A program made the position numbers and the translations under genes. Under the pieces are notes generated by a model that ran no database searches, was not told the DNA's origin, and saw only the letters and a program-made list of their open reading frames with translations. Positions 1-11,583 of a DNA stretch of 64,000 nucleotides are shown here, in pieces. Origin of the DNA: Telopea speciosissima (Eukaryota > Streptophyta > Magnoliopsida > Proteales > Proteaceae); the NCBI RefSeq assembly GCF_018873765.1, contig NC_057918.1:9184862-9248861 (forward strand). The letters run 5' to 3'. Each line of letters opens with the position of its first letter. Position 1 is the first letter of the stretch.

Positions 1-55
1 TGATTGGTACTAAAGTTTTGGCTGCTGACATTCTGTTTTCTACTTCCCTTGTCAG

Positions 56-1910
56 CTGAGTACTGCCTACCTCTGGTTCGCGTTGGTGGCTTGTTTGTGG
101 CTGCAAAAGGCCATGATCCTCAGGTATCCATTTCTTTGCTTCCTTGCTTTCTATTTCCTGACTATTACTCAGTATCTTAGAAGGTTTGTGCTTTCTATAC
201 GGCATATCGTCAAAGTAAGGTTAGTCGCAGATGCTGGTTCACATTGTCTTCTGACTTACGTAAGCTATTCCAATCTACTTCCCTAGATTGTTTGCTCTTT
301 CCTGGGGCTCCTGTGCGAAAATAATCTTGATATTTCATAGAGAAAATGTCATGATTATGCTTCCAAACCTGCCCTTTATTAGTCTTCATGGAATTGTTTT
401 TTTATTGAACTTTTGTTAGAATCACCTTTTGGTGGAGTGCCGGTAGGGAAGAAGGGAAAAGTTGCAGGGGGAAGGGGAAGGAGATCGCACAATTACACAC
501 TCTCAAAGAGTAAAATGCAAAATTCTATTCAATTCACTATGCCCATTGTTGAGTTACATCACATGCAAGTATTTAAAGAAGAAAATAACATGACTCCTAC
601 TTAAACTTAAACTGAAATAAACTCTAACTTCTACGTACTCAACTCAAAATAAAGATTGAAGTAATAAACTACTAAATAACTAAACTAATTCCAACCCTTG
701 TTGGACCAAAAAAATTGGACCGATTCTGTTTGGGTTTGGCTCTCCAAATCCTATCATGCTGGTCCAACCAGCCAAGTGATACTGAATCACCTTTGGCATT
801 AGTGTCAGAGTCATGGGAATCCCACATTCTGCAGCAGGTTTGTGTTCATAGTAATCAAGATATATTTCTTCTCTCTTTTTAATGATTTGACAACAAATAG
901 AATCCATTTTGTATAGCATGTACAATACAAGGAGAGACTTCAAGCATGGGATATGGACTGTAAGCCCAACCGGGTAGCAATGTGGATGGTGTACAATCAT
1001 CTTCTTTTTTTATTTTTTTTAGGGGGGGGGGGGATGGGGGTGGTGGTGATTGTACTTATGGCAACATTGCTGCTTGACCACATAGTTAAATGCCCTTTCT
1101 CATTTTACTAGTTGTTTCCCTATATCTGAATCAATGTTGATGTTAGCCACACAACCACCCTTCCCCCCCACAAAAAAAAAAAAAAAAAAAAAATTTTGTT
1201 GATCAAACTATGATTTCCTGCTACCAACAGGACGAAGTCAGAAATGCAGAAAAAGCAATTCAATTGATGGGAGCTTCCATTTTGCAACTGTACTCAGGTA
1301 TGGTTCCTGGTATTCTTATATTTTTTTTTGGCATATAATTTTTTAATGATTATTATGGGGGTTAACATACATCACTGAGTAATTGAATTGCATAGGATGA
1401 ACGTAGAAATTTATTTATGGTTATTTCACTTTTTTTTCCTTGGGTCCCAACTGAGTTTTGACTTACTCTAGTATTCAGTAAACTATGTTGTTCTTTATTG
1501 CTACTTAAATCTGTTGACACTGAGGAGTGCAAGTGCTGAATAAATAATTGTCTGCACAAAATTTTGCAATTTATTCTTGCATGGAGTGACCAAAGGCAGG
1601 CCAGCCTACCTCGTGTGGAACTTGCTGATATTAAACTTCATTGAGTGATTTTGATGCAAGTGCTGCCTTTTAGTTTTCACCTCAGATAGCCCATCAAAGT
1701 TCTGCAAAAGCAAGGAAATAGCATATACATATTATTTTTACCAGGTCATAAGCATGTTCATCCAAGTTTCAACTAATATGGCATTTATTATATACAGTGG
1801 AATCACACAGCCCTTATGGACAGCGAACTGCCATTATTTGTTTAAAAGAACGGCCAACTCCAAAGAAGTATCCCCGTGACCCTGGTACACCAACAAAGTC
1901 ACCATTGTAG
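56..1910 (+). CDS. rsmG: RsmG (GidB) 16S rRNA m7G methyltransferase, 3' exons
   Basis: Three C-terminal exons of a chloroplast-type ribosomal RNA small-subunit methyltransferase G, which by family methylates N7 of the guanine equivalent to G527 of bacterial 16S rRNA using SAM. Exons read 56-123, 1231-1297 and 1798-1910, each bounded by AG/GT sites, with the stop at 1908-1910. The joined peptide contains EYCLPLVRVGGLFVAAKG, then DEVRNAEKAIQLMGA, and ends ERPTPKKYPRDPGTPTKSPL. This matches my recollection of the C-terminus of Bacillus RsmG (KYPRKPGTPNKSPI). The SAM-binding N-terminal half lies left of the window and 1-55 is intron. The C-terminal tail looks intact. A transit peptide is expected but lies outside. 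Assignment is firm for the family; plastid location is inferred from the bacterial-type sequence. Confidence 0.9.
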
Positions 1911-3155
1911 GCCATTGGGGGGGAGACTTGTTGCTTTCTATTTATGGTCACTTGAAACTTTGAAATGGACAAGACAAACCTTCACTGTGCTCCTTTGGTA
2001 ATTGATGTTGCTTGATCAAATCTGGATCCATTGGAGTTCACATAATTAAGCTTAATGTTAGTTGTCCCTTCTTGTGACCTCTATTCTTATTGTTTGTTTG
2101 TTTACCTTTTCTTTTTTGGGTGCCATTAAGAATTTCCCATCAGTTGATTGAATTTAATTCGCTTTGTTCATTGTGATAGGATGATTGTCTTTCCACTGGT
2201 AAGACATCCCCAATCATCATATTAGGAAGCCCCCAATTTCTCTCTATCCTCTCTCTTGTCATGTGTTGTTTGGTAGTTGACTATTCTTAACTCCCTAGTG
2301 ACTCCATGATATATAGTAAATACTAAACTAATAGAAATGGAGTATGGAGAATTAAGATAGTGATTTTCAGAAGCAATTATTTAGTTCTTAAAATATGATT
2401 ACTGGTGAAGTATTATTGTATACACAAGAAGATCTGCTATACTGAGCAACTTTATTGTATTTATTAATTGGTGATAACTGATTCATCATTATTTTGTTCT
2501 TATATTATAAAGCGTACATGATGTATTATTGCACACTCGGCCTATACCTTTTCGCGAGAAGGGACAGTGATAATAAACAAAAGGATAATCGCCACAATGC
2601 TAGGGGTACTATTTCCTCTCGGTTGGGTTCTTTTATTATTTTCTCTCTCCTATTTTGATCATGTGTGCTCTATATGGATGATATTGTTCTCTACTCCATA
2701 TTGGTGTGGCATGTAGATTCCTCCCCACATTGGTGTCGTGGGGAAGACTCTCCTTAAACAAAAAACAACAAAGGGAAAAGTTTTCTCATGATGCCAGGTC
2801 TCCATGCTCTCTACAGCCCCTTTCTCTTTTTGACAACACAGTCTCTCCTCTTTCCCTATTGATGAAACCGATCGATGCCCGCCCTTTGGTGTGGCATAGG
2901 AAACCATTCCCACTCTGGCGCGTTGTGGGAAACCTCCTCTCTACAACAAAAACTTGGGGTGAGGGGTGGGGGCTAAAAGGTTAATGGGCTGGATATTGGC
3001 CACTCAAAAAAGTTTTCAAAACCCTGGATCTAAGTAGGTTGTACCATTTCAGGCTAAAAGATTTAGGCTCAAGGCCAGCCCAACGCCATCCCCATGACAC
3101 CCAACCTCCTCTGGATTGCATAATTGACATTTTGCCCTTAGTTCTAAGGAGTTTC
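1911..3155. other. Spacer after RsmG, no gene seen
   Basis: The first few hundred bases are presumably the RsmG 3' UTR. Beyond them I see AT-rich spacer. Between about 2700 and 2990 two similar short stretches (GTGTGGCAT... followed by a GTGGGGAAG/GTGGGAAAC block) recur about 190 bp apart. No coding signal is supported. Confidence 0.5.
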
Positions 3156-3168
3156 TGATAGTGTTCAC

Positions 3169-3335
3169 AAAAAAAGAAAAAGAAAAAGGCGTACCTAGTG
3201 CATGAGGCTCCCGCCAATGTGGGGCCTATGGAGGGGTCATAATGAACACAGCTTTATCCTTGTTTTACAGAGAGGTTGTTTCCCAACTCGAACCCAGAGA
3301 AACCTTACTGTTGCACCGATGTCGGCCCTCTTTTG
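3169..3335 (-). mobile_element. Au-type SINE
   Basis: On the minus strand this has the hallmarks of the plant Au SINE family. There is a Pol III B-box-like GGTTCGAGTTGGGAAACA, then CCTCTCTGTAAAACAAGG, the conserved GGCGGGAGCCTCATGCAC, and a T-rich 3' tail (TTTTTCTTTTTC). It is flanked by an imperfect 13-bp direct repeat, TGATAGTGTTCAC at 3156-3168 and TGATAGTATTTAC at 3336-3348. That is consistent with LINE-mediated insertion followed by mild decay. It is non-coding. Confidence 0.8.
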
Positions 3336-4096
3336 TGATAGTATTTACGCTTATGCGGATTAACCGGCTCCAATTGATTCATCATGTCAACTACCCTTAA
3401 TGGAACATTGCATGGAGGTGGTCAAGAAGATTGCAATTTGGTTATAGAGGCTGATGCAAGATTGCCTTTCGTGTTAACGAAAGAAGACAGGGTGGGGTTG
3501 AAGATGACTCTGCATTCTTTTTTTCTTTTTGTTTTTTTGGGTCTTTTGACTACCACGAGAGACCAAAATATTACAATTATGATCTTAAGTAATCTGATCT
3601 GTATATTATTAAATAGAAGTATAGGTTAAAAGTTTGATTAAAGCACTACTATGATAGTGCTATTTTCACGTGGCCTAAGTACCTGCACACACGTAACCAG
3701 TGTAGGAGAAAAAGTAGGTTTTCTAGAACATGAAATAGTGTGATAATGTGGTTATCTTTCTACAATCTCTTTCAAGTGGAACATTCAATATCAATGAATC
3801 TCACCATATATTGTAAATAATACAAGTTTGAAAAGGATAGAATAAAGGATTGTGTTATAAAAACACCATTAAGATGGATGACTTTTAACCTAACTCCAAA
3901 CCCACTTATAATTAATTTAATGGTTCTTAAAAGTTGTATAAGTTAAGAATAGAAAAGTGTTTTCGACATAATTTGATTTGGCATTTTTAAAAACTGGCAT
4001 TTCTTTGCATGTTTTTTAATATATTTATGAAATTATAGGGTTTTAACCTCATTCAAATTAAGAAGAAGTGTGTTATACTAGAAGGGCAAAAAAGTA

Positions 4097-4290
4097 GGAT
4101 CCGACTCCTATCCAGGAGCCCAGCGCCCAGGGAGTGCCCAGGAGGGCATCCAAGGGTTGGGCTGTGCCGTACACATCCTAGCGCACACCCAGTCAGCTAT
4201 TGGGATATGTGTGGCACAGCCCAACGGCTGGATGTTCAGCCCCGTTGGGCACTCCTTGGGCGCTGGGCTCCCTAGAGAGGAGCTCAATCC
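4097..4290. mobile_element. GC-rich hairpin miniature element, family A copy 1
   Basis: A 194-bp near-palindrome with arms GGATCCGACTCCTATCCAGG and, reversed, GGATTGAGCTCCTCTCTAGG, both running into GAGCCCAGCGCC. It sits between two copies of AAAAAAGTA (4088-4096 and 4291-4299), a perfect 9-bp target duplication as made by Mutator-like elements. It has no coding capacity. Inner arms share GGGTTGGGCTGTGCC and its complement, so the whole unit can fold as one long hairpin. Related copies lie at 4721, 34381 and 62407. Confidence 0.8.
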
Positions 4291-4720
4291 AAAAAAGTAG
4301 GGCTATAACTTCTTTTTCACCAATCTTGGTTACAACTAGATTTTCTCGAACTTAGGTGTGTGTTGCTGTGATGGCAAGTGATATTTTCAGGAATAGGAAG
4401 TTACACAGTGAGATATGAAGCTCAATTTGGGGTACCCAAGTTATGTAATCCTAATACATATTTGATTATAATGTGATATGGTATCAGCAACTGCCATCTA
4501 AACATTATTATAGACTTAATAATAATGGTTCTTATTAATCCCAATGACGTTAATTTTGCCAACATTCAACTAATGACGGTTCTTAATCCGTCCGGAGCTG
4601 TAATATTATGATTCTTTAATTAATATTATATTGTTTTAAACCCTTTTCCTGTTTATTAATTGTAAACTAAGTGGCGTGGTCATGGGTGGTAACATAAAAA
4701 TAGTTCCCATGGAGAATAAC

Positions 4721-4892
4721 GGATTGAGCTCCTCTCCAGGGAGCCCAGCACGCCCAGGGGGCATCCAGCCGTTGGGTTGTATCGTACACATCCCTATGTA
4801 TGCGCCAAGATGTGTGCAACACAGCCCAACCATTGGATGCCCCTGGACACTCCCTGGGCACTGAGTTCCCTAGAGAGGAGCCGAAATAGTCC
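4721..4892. mobile_element. GC-rich hairpin miniature element, family A copy 2
   Basis: Starts GGATTGAGCTCCTCTCCAGG and ends CTAGAGAGGAGCC followed by a short AT-rich extension. Arms and loop motifs (AGCCCAGC, GTTGGGTTGTATCGTACAC, CAACACAGCCCAACC) match copy 1 about 430 bp upstream. I could not find a convincing target duplication, so the right boundary is approximate. Confidence 0.65.
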
Positions 4893-7560
4893 AAGTCAAG
4901 ATAAGACTTTTGCTACTTCTTGATGCAATGGTTTTTGAACTCTAAATCATGATTGAAAACATGAAATTTTCTCTTCCATTCTTGTTTGCTTTCTTTTCCT
5001 TTTCCTTCTGTTGAAAGTTTTTGGTATGTGGGAACCTAACTACCAAGATAATTCTTGGATCGGACATATCTTAATTTGTTCATGTGGAAGAATGATGTGG
5101 TAAATCTGACTATTTGATATATCGAAAATAGTCTACTTTGGTTATACATCAATTTCATGTTTCGGCCATTTTCCACCAAAACTGATCGCCATTTTTTTTT
5201 TTTTTGGATGGGGGGGTGGGGAAGAGGGGAAGAGAGTGATAAGCAAGGATCCAGTTTTTATGTATAGCCGTGTATGTACATAATCGTGTCTTACAAACGT
5301 TGGATGGGGGTGGGGAAGGGGGCAAAAGTATAATTACAAATCCCCCTCTCTCTCCCTCAATCCGACCGTGCATAAAACCTTTTGCAAAAGTAAAATGTGA
5401 TAAGAATTAAATGGCATTATTAACCATTATGATATGCTCAATGTGCTAGAAAGTCCAGGAGAATTCTATTCCTTAGCAAAAAGTGCAGTTCCAATAGATG
5501 AAGATTTGGTTCTTTTGACATTCTTTTGATTCTACAATGTCCTAAATCTTCTTAATTTGATTCTTGAAGTGGCTCTGCATCCTTAAAATGTAACTTTTTT
5601 TTGTAGCTGTCTAAAATATATACTATAAATTCATCTTAAATCTCAAAACTTCCTATATTTGCAAACATAAACTAGACTTGGTCATAATTGAAACTTTAAT
5701 TATACAATTTTTCCACTATAAATTCCTTCAATCTTCAAATATATTGTTATATAATGCTTGCTAACAAAGATGAAGTTTGTTTTTAAATTATATTATTCAA
5801 GTGATTTGAAATGTGTTATATTTCCTTAAGAGCTCTAGAATAATTTCTGAGGACCCCTTGAAGGGAAACAACCAATTTCATTTATTAAACTTGCTACCAA
5901 AAAGAACCCAAATGGATTCTTGTCTTACTTTTTTAAATTTGGAACTTAGGTTTGAAACTAATTTTGGTTGGGGAGAAACCTTTTACATAAGGGATAATTC
6001 TTTATTCTTTATGGTAGCTTATATATTAGTATTAATTTTTCCCCTTTGGTAATGGTTTCTTAAGCATACTAAATGGATTAAATTTATAAAATATTTACTT
6101 AAATAGTAATATTATTGATTGCTTATATGTTAAGTCAATGTTTATATGAGAAGAATTTCACATTATGACTTAGACGTACTACTTGTAGCAGAAGACATGG
6201 AGAATGTTGAGGGGAATTTGGCTTCCTCTAGAATATTGAGGGGGAGTGTTGGTTGTGACTTCACTAACTTTTTTGAAGACTTTTTTTACCTAAAAAGAAA
6301 CTTATTTGGAGACTTTAGGAAGGAAAGGGTTTGGGAAAAGTTTTCAATGTGAGAGGGTCTCTCACAAAGAATTGAAAAAGTCATAAATCTCCATCCATTA
6401 ATTAATCTCTTGAAACTTCCACCTTCTCACATACACGGTTTACACGATCGTGTATGAAAACTTTCTCCACCTTCTCACATACCCATTATAAGTTTTTTCT
6501 TTTTTTGATGAAAATCCAGCAAAAACATATATTAAACAGTTAGAGAAGATACAGTATTAACACTATAAGCATTTTTCGCCAAGTTTTTGGCAATGGTAAC
6601 ACAAAGGGTTTTATATGTTATTACCTCCTTAAAATCCTGCTGCTCCTATCCTAATGCCTTGGAAATAGAATACAAAGGGGAGGAGTAGAATTTTAATTTA
6701 TAAACAAGAAAGAGGGTTTCCCAAGCCGACAGTGTGGGGGAGAGGGGGGGGGGGAGGTTAATCTCCTAAACCACATCAACCATGGTGTGGAGAAAAGGTT
6801 TTGTCAATAGGTGGCCCACATGATTAGGGATGAGAGAGAAAGAGAGAGGCCAACATAGTCAAAATGTGAGAGGGCAAGGAAAAATCAACCTTATGCCAGT
6901 AGTGTGGGGGTTGCTTTTCTATGTAAACAAAATAATGAATTTTTAAAGAAAATGATATACACATTGTGGGTAGTACACATCCTCTCACTTCTCTTCCTTG
7001 ATCATGTGGGTCCCTTATATATGAGTCGTGAAACAGTCCTTCCTGTACGTATATCGGCTTAATATGGGAAATGTCAATGCACACTGAGAGCGTAAATCCC
7101 TCCTCCTTATTACCCCAAACTCTTTAATGCTAGCTATTCTCTTGTAAAATGATGCTAAAGATAATATAAACTTCTTAGCATCCTTTTTGCAAATACTAGC
7201 CAATGCAGTCATGGTTTGAAGAATCGGTATCAGATTAGCTAGATCGACCGATTTATATTGATATCAGTAGAGGCTGATATTGATACCCAACTGATCCCAA
7301 CTTGGGGGATTGGTATTGACCAAAGGTAAAAAAAAAATAAAAAAATATCTGTTTTTTTAATGAAAATCAAAGATAAATCCGTCCAATCAAAATCGATCCA
7401 AATCAATATCGGATTAGTAGTTGGGAAACATGTTCCACCGTTAGGCTATTGACATGCTTACCACTACAAGAGCTATTCAATGCTTACCACTACAAAACAT
7501 CCACTTTTTGCAATCCTAACATATTCTCTGTTTTCTTAATTTCATTTTGGTCCTATAAAT
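4893..7560. other. AT-rich spacer, no gene seen
   Basis: Low-GC spacer with poly-purine/pyrimidine runs and a short palindrome near 6437-6457 (TACACGATCGTGTA). A 7215-7410 stretch is rich in repeated GATATCAG/ATCGATCC-like motifs, a dispersed repeat seen again near 32462-32530. Nothing supports a host gene. Confidence 0.4.
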
Positions 7561-7565
7561 TCAAA

Positions 7566-7665
7566 TATTTTTTGATAGGTAAGCCTCAAGGAGAGTTGAA
7601 CTCATGACCGTTTTAAGTGTGAAGTGTTACCAACTAAGTACCCCCTTGGGGTTCGAGTAGATTAT
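7566..7665 (-). mobile_element. Possible tRNA-derived SINE head
   Basis: On the minus strand there is a Pol III A-box-like stretch (TACTTAGTTGGTAACACT) and, about 30 bp on, a B-box-like stretch (GGTCATGAGTTCAACTCTCC), spaced as in tRNA-derived SINEs. It is followed by CTTGAGGCTTACC and an A-rich tail. The cloverleaf is not intact, so this is not a functional tRNA gene. Boundaries and family are uncertain. Confidence 0.45.
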
Positions 7666-9007
7666 ATTTGTTGGGCTTCATCGAATTTTATATTTTCCTA
7701 CTTTGAATTCTTTCAATTTACTATAATTTTTGCGTATCCTACAAGTTGTTAATATTAATCCTCAAATAGATTTTTGTATAAAATTCCATGTGAAGGACAT
7801 CATAATTTGAACAGAAAAGAAACTTTAATTAGCAGTTGTTTGTAAAGCTATTGTTGTTAACAACAATTAATGATTATTTATGTAATTAGATACTCCATTT
7901 AGAGCTATATCCATGATTCTGGGTTTGACTTGTATGTGTTCGGGGGAAGGAGTGTTTAAATATTAATTCAGTTTTATTCCTTAATCCATTGTTTATCTTA
8001 GATAACTAACTTTGATTAATACATGAGCAGACAAAGGGATTGTTAAGGAGAATGTGTGTTTTTTGTCTAGAACGTACATGGAAGAGAATGATTACTGTTC
8101 TTGGTTTTGGCTTCACTAATTTATTTTAAGACTACTAATCAATGGGTTTAACACCACCCTTTTTTGTCTCCTGGAATCCTGCAGCAGAACCAATCATCAT
8201 GTTTGAAAAAGAATACATTTTTGAAATAGTTGAAATTAAAGGATTCATGTTACAAAAGATGTAGGCAAGGGAGACACCTTTTCTCCTTAGCCCCATACCA
8301 TCTTTTCAAGCAAAAATTATTATACTCTTTAAGTACTTTCTAATCACCTGCTAAGTAAAGCTAAAGCTAATAGAAACAGCAACCAATGCAACCACTTACA
8401 TGACCATGAATAACACTCAAGAGTCCATATTTTGGCTTTTTAGGGTTGTGAAAAGGTTACACTTTTTTCCTTTTTAAGTCCTCAAATCCATAATATGTTA
8501 GTATGTTAAACATCAATTTTTTTTGTTAGTTATTTATTGGGAGGGGTTCCCTACGCAGCCCGAAATAAATGAACCTTCTTTGGAATAAAAGGGAGGGGCA
8601 TTTATGACATATCACTCTCTCGCATGAACAACGATATGTAAAGGGATGTACAATTTCATTTTTGAACTGGTGTTTTACAAATTTTTTTCTCTTATTTATT
8701 TGTTTGTTTATTTTTTAGTGTTACATGTTAAGATACAAATTAGAGAGCCCTAGTTGAGATCCAAATTCAGTTTAATTAATTAATCGATGCCCATCCTCTT
8801 CAACTCAACTCATCTCAATTTATTATTATTTTAACTAAATGGGATTGACTAACATGGATCTGTTTTTCTTCAATCGGTTATATTCAGAGCCATTACTTGT
8901 TACTAGTCATAAGCTATACATATCTTTCCTCACCACTTTTGCTAAAGTCATTTTAAGTCTGCCAAGACTCATTTATTTCTTTCGATCCGAATCAAATCCC
9001 CAAAACT

Positions 9008-9195
9008 ACAATTCGGATCCTCTACTATCGAGGTGGCTGACAGGACCGTGTTGCTCGGACACGGTGTTGCACGTAATGTCCTCCTTACCTCTGCCCAAAC
9101 GCCTTGCATGAGTAGGGGTAAGGCAGTCATTGCACGTAGCACCGTGTCTAGATAGCACAATCATGCCGGGCAGCTTCGCAGTAAAAGATCTGGAT
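9008..9195. mobile_element. GC-rich hairpin miniature element, family B copy 1
   Basis: A near-palindromic GC-rich block starting about CAATTCGGATCCTCTACT and ending AGTAAAAGATCTGGATC. It is flanked by the direct repeat CCCCAAAACT (8998-9007 and 9196-9205). The interior has complementary arms GACACGGTG/CACCGTGTC and GTAATGTCCTCCTTACC/GGTAAGGCAGTCATT. It has no coding capacity. It shares end motifs with the 11204 and 42536 elements. Confidence 0.7.
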
Positions 9196-9521
9196 CCCCA
9201 AAACTGAAGGAGAAAAAAAAAAACCCATGTATTTGGTCAAATGAAAGGCAGCATTTGATATGTATTTTTGGAATGCATTCTAAGTCGATTTCGCATTCTC
9301 GAATGATAAAAATAACTATTGAAAACATTAATCATAGAGAAGAAAAAACAAAAAAGCATATACTATGCTCTACTTACTCATCATTTACAATTACATGTCA
9401 CCAACCGGGAAGGAAAAAAAATGAAGAGTAACCAAGGAAAAAAGGAAGAAAAAAATTTTAATTAATTAAATGGAAAAAACTTGCAAGTTGAAGTTTGAAA
9501 CCAAACAAACGAAGAGGAGCC

Positions 9522-10844
9522 TTATGGAGAAGGAACCAAAATCTGCCAGACTTTGATATCACAGTCCAAACTTCCACTGTAAACCAAATAAGAAGTTGTA
9601 TAAGCAGAGCTTGTGGTTAAGGAATCATAACGATCAATGGCGGCAGTAAGACACTTAACAGGTCCTCCATGTCCTTCCAAGACTGCCAAACAATAGTAAC
9701 TCTTCTCCACACTTCTCCTCCAAATCCTCACAGTCTTATCTGCCGATCCACTACATACCAAATCAGACACAACAGAAAGGCACAAAATGGCCTTAGTGTG
9801 TCCCCTCAGCGCCCCAACCACCACCATATGCCCTCCTCCGTCGCCTCCGGTGGCGGCGGCACTACTGTCCTTTTCCCAAACAACGATGGATCGATCACAG
9901 GCGCCGGAGTATAGCACAGACCCATCAGTAGTAAGAGCCAAAGCATTAACGGCGGATTTGTGTTTTTCAAGAGTTGCTACTAGGGAATGTTTTTTGTGAT
10001 CAGAGAGCTTTCCCCAAACCTTAATTTTGGTATCAGCTGAGCCTGTGTAGAGGTAGCCATCGTTGGATAAGGCCAAGGCATTGATGGCATCATCGTGTGC
10101 GTTACTGACCGATTCGAGGCATTTGAAATCGGAGGTTCGCCAGAGTTTGAAGGTTCGATCCCAAGAAACAGAGTAGAGAAGGGAACCGTCATGAGAAAGG
10201 GCAAGAGCAGAGATGGTATCGACGTGATGAACCCATGTGCATTTCTTGTGGCGCCGCACCTGAACGTGGTTGTTGGGAAGGAGGAGACGCAGGACACGGT
10301 CGCTGAGCGTGGGAAGCGTGGCTATGAGCTTGTACATGCTCTGGTGATATGAGGAATTATTAAGGTGTTGATTGTTGTTATTGATACGCCAGACGCGGAT
10401 CTTGTGATCCTGGTGAGCGCTGAATAATTTGTCGCCGGAAATGACGAGAGACTTGACGGCGCCCTTGCCAACGGCGACGATGTTGTTGGAGGAGGAGGGG
10501 GAGGAATTGGGGTTGGAAAGAGGGTGGCGAGGCCAGGATCGGATCTCACGGTCAGAGGAACCGCTGTAGAGGAATTTGCCGGCGAGGGCGAGGGAGAAGA
10601 CGTAGGAGGAGTGGGCTTTGAGAGTTGAGATGCAGTGGTAGGTAGTGGGAGGAGTAGTATAGTGGTGGTGGTGGTGGCGTTGTGAGCCTTGTGGGTTGAG
10701 GGAAGGAATGGAGGGTAGACTTGGTTGGGATGAGAGAGAGGTTGATGACTCTGAGTGGAGGAGCTGCTGCTGCTGTTGCTGGTTTGAGTTTGATTCAGAT
10801 TCGTTGTCTGTGTGACATGTCAAGGGACATGGCACTATCCCCAT
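9522..10844 (-). CDS. JINGUBANG-like WD40 repeat protein
   Basis: Intronless 440-residue WD40 protein. The ATG is at 10842-10844 and the protein begins MGIVPCPLTC. After a Gln/Ser/His-rich disordered N-terminus (about 1-68), seven WD repeats follow, ending near residues 104, 152, 236, 277, 323, 375 and 433. Signature ends visible are SSDREIRSW, HQDHKIRVW, SWDRTFKLW, SADTKIKVW, ACDRSIVVW, SADKTVRIW and SLDCDIKVW. Seven blades would close one beta-propeller filling the rest of the protein. This layout fits plant JINGUBANG-type proteins, one of which restrains pollen germination through TCP4. Which paralogue this is cannot be told from sequence alone, so partner and role are unassigned. The 5' leader on the minus strand is GAA- and CT-rich and contains a dinucleotide microsatellite. 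No introns or damage are seen. Confidence 0.9.
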   Translation of the reverse strand: MGIVPCPLTCHTDNESESNSNQQQQQQLLHSESSTSLSSQPSLPSIPSLNPQGSQRHHHHHYTTPPTTYHCISTLKAHSSYVFSLALAGKFLYSGSSDREIRSWPRHPLSNPNSSPSSSNNIVAVGKGAVKSLVISGDKLFSAHQDHKIRVWRINNNNQHLNNSSYHQSMYKLIATLPTLSDRVLRLLLPNNHVQVRRHKKCTWVHHVDTISALALSHDGSLLYSVSWDRTFKLWRTSDFKCLESVSNAHDDAINALALSNDGYLYTGSADTKIKVWGKLSDHKKHSLVATLEKHKSAVNALALTTDGSVLYSGACDRSIVVWEKDSSAAATGGDGGGHMVVVGALRGHTKAILCLSVVSDLVCSGSADKTVRIWRRSVEKSYYCLAVLEGHGGPVKCLTAAIDRYDSLTTSSAYTTSYLVYSGSLDCDIKVWQILVPSP

Positions 10845-10886
10845 CTTCTTCTTCTTCTTCTTCTCCTTCTCCGTTCAAGTTTCAGA

Positions 10887-10911
10887 GAGAGAGAGAGAGA
10901 GAGAGAGAGAT
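10887..10911. repeat. (GA)n microsatellite in WD40 5' flank
   Basis: About twelve GA repeats lie 40-70 bp upstream of the WD40 gene start, next to a CTT/GAA triplet run at 10847-10865. On the gene's strand this reads as (CT)n, a common feature of plant 5' UTRs and core promoters. Confidence 0.8.
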
Positions 10912-11203
10912 ATGAGTAGTTAGATGATCTAACTTGGATGATTTAAAGGGGGGAGGAGGTAGTGAACAGTGGAGTAACTTGTGAGGGTTTAAGAATTCAA
11001 TTAAAAAAAAAATATTTGTGAAGCTTTAAGGGGGGAAAGGGCAAGGAAGGTGCATTTGGTATTCTTGGCAGGATAAGAGTTGGCTATGGTTATGAACATG
11101 TCTGTCTATATGTATATAAACTATGAAGGTCAGAGGTATGATGTTTTAACCGCTTCTTCTGTTTTATTTTTCCTTGAAAAAAGGTTTGAAAAAGGTTAAA
11201 AGA

Positions 11204-11373
11204 CAATTTGGATCCTCTACTACCACTCCCTGTGCAGTCGGTGTGCAGCCTCACACAGGCAGGGCGGAGACCCCACCAGGGCAAGGTGTTCAGGCAGTGG
11301 GTAGGACAGTCATTTCACCCCTGCTTGTGTGAGGCTGCACGTAAGCCGCACGGGCAGTAGAGGATCCGAATCT
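11204..11373. mobile_element. GC-rich hairpin miniature element, family B copy 2
   Basis: A 170-bp element starting CAATTTGGATCCTCTACTAC and ending, reversed, AGATTCGGATCCTCTACTGC. It is bracketed by a perfect 9-bp duplication GTTAAAAGA (11195-11203 and 11374-11382). Inner arms GTGCAGCCTCACACA and TGTGTGAGGCTGCAC are exact complements. The perfect target duplication suggests a relatively recent insertion. It is non-coding. Confidence 0.85.
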
Positions 11374-11415
11374 GTTAAAAGAAGGGTACAAAGGAGGAAA
11401 ATGATTCTGTCTAGC

Positions 11416-11583
11416 TGTGGTAGGAGCTGGAGCGTCCAGCCCTGCTAAACGACAACAAAATCAAGGGTGGGGTGGTCATTTCATAGGTGAATTCCACTTG
11501 GGCCCCACATGTGAAATGACTACCCCTCCCCTATTTTTGGGGTGGTTTTCGAGCGTTGGACCGTCCAGCTCCTGCCACGGTTG
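11416..11583. mobile_element. GC-rich hairpin element
   Basis: A GC-rich inverted repeat 40 bp from the previous element. GGTAGGAGCTGGAGCGTCCA on the left pairs with TGGACCGTCCAGCTCCTGCC on the right. Inner complementary arms GGTCATTTCA and TGAAATGACTACC surround a short loop. I found no clear target duplication, so ends are approximate. Confidence 0.6.

Noticed and set aside
6236-6260. GAGGGGGAGTGTTGG, reminiscent of a copia polypurine tract and LTR start
   Set aside because: Only this short stretch is suggestive. No paired LTR, primer site or convincing polyprotein remnant was found around it.
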